Positions 58,391 to 64,000 of a stretch of DNA of 64,000 nucleotides are shown here, piece by piece; positions within the stretch are counted from its first letter, which is position 1, and every line of letters starts with the position of its first letter. The stretch is taken from assembly GCA_025766275.1 (NCBI GenBank), contig JAFKAC010000005.1:2294001-2358000 (forward strand), written 5' to 3'. The notes under the pieces were generated by a model. The model worked only from the letters and a program-made list of their open reading frames with translations. It searched no databases and had not been told where the DNA came from. The translations under genes and the position numbers were made by a program. The stretch comes from Lactarius indigo. Its lineage: Eukaryota > Basidiomycota > Agaricomycetes > Russulales > Russulaceae.

Positions 58391-59826
58391 AGAGGAAGTT
58401 GAAGTAGATTGATTGAACGCTTAGGGAGATGACGAGTACTCGAAGGTCGCAAGTGGGCGAAGGGTATTGATGCGCACAGCATTGCTAGGATACCTCGTGT
58501 ATGACAGATAGGCGCCGTAACATTCCCAGGAGCCACCAGTAGACGCTTGAGTAGACGCACCTCGCACACAATACTGTAATTTACTGTACTGACATTCGGC
58601 CCGACGCTTTTAGGCAAGACGTGGCACCTAGGTTCATTCATCGCTTCAGGACAACCAGTTCAACTTACCGTGTACTGGGCAAGCCTGAGGTTCTGGGCTC
58701 GAAACAATGCAGCTTCTCGATTACTAGCAAACTTTGCCCTTAACCGTGACGCGCTTAGTCAAGCGCCTAACGATTCCCGCCTTGATTCCCGCCGTCTGAC
58801 GCCAGCACATTGTGTCCATTTATCTGTATCTGTCACCGTCTACCTTTTTTTTTGGAACCGTGTTTATTCCGAGTACAATAATACAAGACCGGTGCTCGAC
58901 TCCCTACAGAGCGAGATCAATACTGGTATCTTGGGATGATTTTCATCTGTTATTGTATTTCTGGTCATCCTTGCAACATCTAATCGGTGACGCATTTTAC
59001 GTAGTTATAGGACTCGTGATTTTCAGTAGGTAATAGAATTGGATGATAACCAGCATGAATCAGGGCATGAATCAAGAGCGAGATGTAATATGAGAAGTAA
59101 ACGTAAGCTGAGTCACGTGCAACGATGCGAGATTGATACGTAGTGCGCCACCTTCCAAAGGCAGGCGAGGGGACCAATCCGACCAAAGATAGGGAAAGTA
59201 GTAGCATACCGCGCAACCGTCTACATTCATTCTCTTATTACCATCTACGCTTTCCCTTGGGCCGACGTCTAATACTCTCTACCGTAGACAGTGCGGGTAC
59301 GAAAGTAGAACTGCCTCTCTGAACTGGTGTCCGTGTCCGCACTAGTTGGCGAGGACAGGGAAACTGCAAGGGAAACTAAGCGTATTGTCCATCTGAAGCA
59401 CTCCATCGGCGAGACTTTCAACTGTCGTCATTGTATGCGCCATCCGAATGACTGTCAAGGCGTCTGAACCCCTCGCGTGGAAGGACCAAACATCTTGCCA
59501 AACATCCAGCCACCCGGCGGCCCGGCCTTCACAGGCACTTCGGTTCATCCAGCTCCCGGACTATTCTGACGCACACCGTGTCACATAGCTCGGTGTGTCA
59601 AACTTGATGCGACCTGATGCAGCATCTCTGGACTTAGTTGGAACTTCTGAGTTCGAGTCATCACTAGTTCAGTTCCTGAGTATATCCACAAGTATATCCA
59701 CTTCAGTAAGCACGCGGCTGTTTTGGAGTAAATCCAAACTAGGATCAGCTAGTGATCAACTCCACAGATCGCTTGCGCACCTTAGAACTCAGTAACTGTG
59801 TCAAATCACTAGCACAAGAGATACCT
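58391..59826. other. Intergenic region between NLR-2 and the P450
   Basis: No supported gene. The left part should be the NLR-2 promoter, the right end the 3' UTR of the P450. Short frames have no motifs. Confidence 0.45.
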
Positions 59827-61734
59827 TTAATCGTACAAATTCAGCGCTTCCCTCAGCATACCTTCGGCTTCTGCAAACCGAGGGACCGACTTGTACTCGA
59901 AAGGCAAAGGGCGTCTATCCTGGCTTGTTAGCACAAACACAATAAAGAACGGGAAAAATCCACATACGCAGTAAGACTGTTGTTGACGATCGTGCGCACG
60001 TCCAACTCGGCTTGTACGCCTCCAGGACGCTCGAATCGCATCGCCCAAAGCAACGTCGCCATATCGATCGCCAATGTGCTCTCCGCAACATATCTCCCAG
60101 GACATATCCGCCGCCCGAATCCAAACGACATGTGTCCCTCCTCTCTACCGTCCAACACCTTTACCCGACAATTCTCACCCAGATACCTTGCTGGGTCGAA
60201 CAGTTCTGCGTCGCTACCAAACACCTCCGGCTCTGAATTGATCAGGCGCATGTTCTGGAGACAGACCGTGCCCTTGGGTATAAACATGCCCTCGTACCAG
60301 TCGTCCGCGCTCGAGGTGTGCGGGACACCAAAGGGAACCGTGAGCGACCAACGTAGTGTCTCATTGACCATCGCGCGGATATATGGGAGAGAGGGAAGGT
60401 CAGCAAAGGTCGGTGGACGAGCGGTGCCAACCACTTCGTCAAGTTCGGCGTGCGCCCGGCGTTGAACCTCGGGGTATGCGAGCATGGCGAGGAGCCACCA
60501 CAGGAGCATGGTGGACGTCGTCTCTCCACCTGCCGCGCTACAGTAGGTGATACCATCAGATTCTCGCGGAACTGGGTAGCACATTGTTTGGGACATACAG
60601 CATGGTACCAACGAGCCAAGCCTGCTCACGTTTTGAAAGGTCATGTTTGCTCTGATTCGTAATGACGGTAGCGCCGAAACTAGGTCGATCGATTCCATTT
60701 GCCTGATGTCCGAACTATGACCCATCTCATCGATATAACACCCCTGCGATGACTTACCAAGTCGTCTGCAACTCTGCCGAGAAGACTTTCGAACATGAGT
60801 GAATCCTGGACGAACCGGTCCTCTGCGTCCCGTTTCCACTTGGCGAACCTAAGCAGCACTTGAGAAGACCCACGATCAAGGCGACAACGTACATACCTGC
60901 TCGGAATATATTTCATCCAAGTGAAAATCTCAACTAGACGCGTCCCAGGCTGTATCTCGTGCAGCAAGCGCTCCACATGTTTTGCGACACCAGTGACAAT
61001 CGGGTCGTCTTCGGAGTCTACCGGCGGGAAATGGTAGTTGACGGACAGCATGATGGACCAGGCGTGTCGTTGGAAATGCGTCTCCAGAGTAGAAGGATTC
61101 TTCATCAGCGCAAGCGCCAACATGAGGGCCTCGCGGCCCTGGATAGGGTGGAAGTGTGGAACGGCCAATTTGGAGAATCCCTCCACGGCAAGACGATGGA
61201 AGCGGCGCCAACTACAAGAGATCAGATCATGTGAAATACAGGATGTCAACGACGTACAGGTCGCCATACGGCGCCATCGAGAGCGGTAGATTCCTCGTTA
61301 AGAAATCTCCTGCGGATATGTAGCGTCGTCGATCGGAATATATATTAGATCGCTTTTCGAGCAAATCAATGGCGACACGTTGGCTGTTGATGACGAGGAC
61401 CCCCTGCCCGAGGGCGCTTACATACATCATCTCACCTGAAAGGAACGTGAGCGAGTTTCTGGAGGCATTGGGAGTGAAGAATGTCACCGTATTCATCTCT
61501 GCGTTGGGGGGATGCCAACCAATCCTGATCTGTGATGTGAAGAACATCGCCAATGATAGGAAGCCCTTTGGGACCCGGTGGGAGATTGCGGAAGGCTCTC
61601 GGAGCGAGTCTAACTACGAGCCAGAGGAGGAAGCCGACGAGGAGGGCCGCAATAAGGAGGTGAGTCGTGTGGTCACTTCGGGCCCCTGGCATCGAATTTA
61701 AACCAGCGACTTGAGGAGAATGCTGAGTGCTCAT
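59827..61734 (-). CDS. Cytochrome P450 monooxygenase (microsomal class II type)
   Basis: A multi-exon gene. The N-terminal anchor (LLIAALLVGFLLWLVVRLA) and proline hinge (NLPPGPKGLPIIGD) are followed by EMMYVSALGQGVLVINSQRV. Next come WRRFHRLAVEGFSK (helix C), FAKWKRDAEDRFVQDSLMFE and the I-helix AAGGETTSTMLLWW. The ExxR motif is NETLRWSLTVPFG; then DDWYEGMFIPKGT, DPARYLGENC and the heme loop MSFGFGRRICPGRYVAEST with its ligand Cys. It ends REALNLYD-stop. All conserved elements are present and all checked introns keep phase. It resembles the large Agaricomycete P450 families annotated as O-methylsterigmatocystin oxidoreductase-like; the substrate cannot be inferred. It is ER-membrane anchored and needs NADPH-P450 reductase. 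Confidence 0.92.
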
Positions 61735-63761
61735 AAGAATGAGGGTGGGAGAAAACCGATAAGCATATTTTAAATACGTTACTGAGACATGTATCCGCGG
61801 CGGTTCTACGATTGATTCTAGGCCTACCTAGGCCAAAGTCGCGCAGGGAAATTAAGGTAAAGTTAAGTCAGTCATGTAGGCCAGAGTAGTACGGTCTCGT
61901 AAATGGTGCCGCTCGTTACAGGTGTCGCTCCGAAGGCCGAGCGAACTCATCTAGGGTCAATTCACGTGGTCGGCGGGAAAATATACCGGAGCGGCGGGCC
62001 GACACTCACCTTCCTAGTATATGATAGTAAAGCTAAACAAAAGTCTCCGAAAAGCGGTATCACAGCACTGTACCATAATACGGACGCGTGGGTCATGCGG
62101 TACAGTTGGGACGCGCCATGCACCCCTCACCCCTCCTTGGTGCTCTCCAGCTTTCTGGCCTGTTCACTGTATCGTGCAATCTTGGTGAGCCCCCCGCGCA
62201 ACCATACCCTAACGTTCTCTGCTCTCTCCGTTCTCGTCACTGGGCAGCACATTGATGACCTCCTCACAACCGCCCATTGAAATGGTAGAGCCTGACCCCC
62301 CGCTCGCTGGCACCACGATCGCCCCTCATATTTCACTCAAGCCCCAGAGTCAGCAGGAGAGACGCCCTGATTGACACGGTGCTCTATGAGGTCAGCGATC
62401 CCAGGCGCCAAAAATATGGGACGGTAACTGGTTGACACCCATAGTATGCACAAGCCAATGCGTCGATGCGCCCGGATTTGAGTGTGACATTGGTGGCGCG
62501 TCAATGGAGATGGTTACAGTCGATGTGAGTCCTCGGGGTCGTACGAGATGGGCGCTACGTCCCGGTGCATGCGGAGGTTTTTGCCGAGGACGGATTCGTA
62601 GGACTTGCAGGTCTTGCCGTGCTGTAGGCCGAGGGCTCGGCGAGAAGGGAGGGTATAACAATTAAGTACAGGGCAGGGTAGAGCGGAGCATAGCCGAATG
62701 GCAGCACTTGAGATTGGGTACAGGCTCCAGTGACGCAGGAAGTGAAAGACGCCCGAGAAAAAAGAATGAATGGACGTTGGTCGGAGAGTACATTGGGGTG
62801 AGATCCTCGCACTTGCCTCCCGCAGCAGTTGAAGTTCGCCGGAAAGAAGATGGGTCAGCCGGGAAATGCCGCTGTCGATGGACGACGTCCCTGTTGTTGC
62901 AGAACGAGCGTCGGGTTCATGCTAGAAAGTGATAGACGGCACGTAAATGATCTGAATGATCACATCTTTAGAGTGATGGTACCGAGGCTGGAGCTTGGGG
63001 CATCGAGCGCTCCCACTGAACATGCATTTGGACGCCGGGCTTGAATACGCCAACGTGTTGGGTTTCGACAACGTAGATAGCGGCTTTGTGACGGTGGCGG
63101 TGGCGAAAGGTTAGAGGGATATGCAAGCGCTTCTGAGGTAGGCGGACTCGGAGTCTGGCTGTGGCTCTATAATACACCACAATCATTTAGCGAAATGACT
63201 GACGAGAACGGAAGGAGCGCGCGGACGCGCATACACACGTGTGTAATACGACCCCACACATTTGGAAGGAAAGGAAGATTCACTAGGTATACTTCATCAA
63301 CGTTATGCGCCGCCTTTTGAGGACATGATCGGGGTAGCCCGCAGAGACGGGGTGTGGGATGAACCATGTCAAACGTGCGTTCCGTCAAGAGGGACGGCCA
63401 TCTGGTCTCCATATGTAGTTAGCGCGAGATACGGCATGGCTCCCGAGAACCTGAGAAGGGGTTGTAAATGGAGTGAGCTGGACGTACCGCCTTCCCACGC
63501 CCTTTTCTTCAAGCAACGTCCCTCCTTCCGTGCCCAGCTAGAAGCACTAAGGGTGGTATGGCCGGGCTGCAAAGACACATCCCGTGTGGGAAATAAAATA
63601 GGGTAGACGTACAAGTCAACATCTACAATACAGCATACACTGCGCATCATAATTTGACCTCTTCACCTTGGTTTGTCCGCGGGGTACAAGACAAAGAAGT
63701 TCGGGCGCAGTACAGAGGTAGTGGAAACATGCGCAATTGACCAGCCAAAAAAAAAAAAAAA
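61735..63761. other. Intergenic region with one decayed array block
   Basis: 62130-62400 is a diverged copy of the spacer block at 50720-50980 (tggtgctctcc, gcaaccatac, ctctccg, cactggg), showing that array-type repeats extend past NLR-2. Otherwise no supported gene. A poly(A) run at 63747-63761 ends the region. Confidence 0.45.
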
Positions 63762-64000
63762 GCCATCCACATTCGAAGGTCCCTGCGTAACTCATTCCCT
63801 GTAAGAGACATCAAGCCTTCGTAATCGTCGGTGATGAGGTTAGAAGATCACGAAGGATTTAGGTCGCTGACTTGGTCGATCACTTGTTGAATCGTCAACC
63901 CGGTCTCCTTTACACCCAATCAAGTAAAGGACTTTGGTCAGATTCGGAGACTGGCTTATAAAGGTATGGCTCACCTTGAATGACAAAACCGATTTTGTAG
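63762..64000 (-). pseudogene. NLR-3: partial copy of an NLR (continues past the window edge)
   Basis: Closely matches 57062..57298 of NLR-2: the end of the heptad exon (KIGFVIQ), the following intron, the short exon ETGLTIQQVIDQVSDL, the next intron and the beginning of the pre-NACHT exon (LTGNELRRDLRMWMA). At 63762 the match stops at a 15-nt poly(A) tract where NLR-2 continues with PPDPSVNYN. The downstream NACHT and ankyrins are therefore missing here. The 5' part lies beyond the window, so whether it is transcribed cannot be judged. Confidence 0.8.

Noticed and set aside
62692..62702. TAGCCGAATGG, matching a pol III box A
   Set aside because: No box B at suitable distance and no cloverleaf can be drawn.

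Overview
The window looks like a basidiomycete (Agaricomycetes-type) chromosome segment. Genes are split by many small GT-AG introns of about 45-70 nt. The gene content fits that group: Goodbye-NACHT-ankyrin NLRs, secreted WSC-domain proteins, a DHA1-type MFS exporter, a microsomal P450 and a HUL5/UBE3C ubiquitin ligase. No rRNA, convincing tRNA or CRISPR array was seen.

Layout. At 1.4-7.9 kb (minus strand) is an NLR with an N-terminal Goodbye domain, NACHT, winged-helix/linker and more than 20 ankyrin repeats. It is directly followed, in a splice-compatible arrangement, by a fungal SLATT two-transmembrane domain. The ankyrin frame is cut by one in-frame TAG. A 288-bp MITE lies at 8.4 kb. At 10.6-24.6 kb is a conserved block: HUL5-like HECT E3, an alpha/beta hydrolase, two Ser/Thr/Pro-rich single-pass membrane proteins and an SSU1/TDT-type anion exporter. 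From 25 to 52 kb is a repeat-built accessory region. It holds seven tandem WSC-domain loci (all minus strand, several with decayed second domains), one intact MFS transporter plus three truncated MFS remnants, a segmental duplication of about 2 kb, a second MITE copy, two other paralogue-defined insertions, a 27-bp-period minisatellite, and a trypsin-like protein with a coiled-coil insertion at 44.2-46.2 kb. At 53.1-58.4 kb is a second, intact NLR (Goodbye, 14 heptads of coiled coil, NACHT, ankyrins). A P450 lies at 59.8-61.7 kb. The right edge holds a truncated third NLR copy abutting a poly(A) tract.

How it fits together. The two NLRs and the edge fragment suggest an expanding innate-immunity/heterokaryon-incompatibility type locus. 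NLR-1 sits beside, or is fused to, a predicted membrane-perforating effector (SLATT). The WSC-MFS array has been built by repeated unequal duplication and is decaying. Paralogue comparison inside the window reveals the insertion sites of several mobile elements. Gene structures were derived by hand from reading frames, splice phases and paralogue comparison; no homology search was run.
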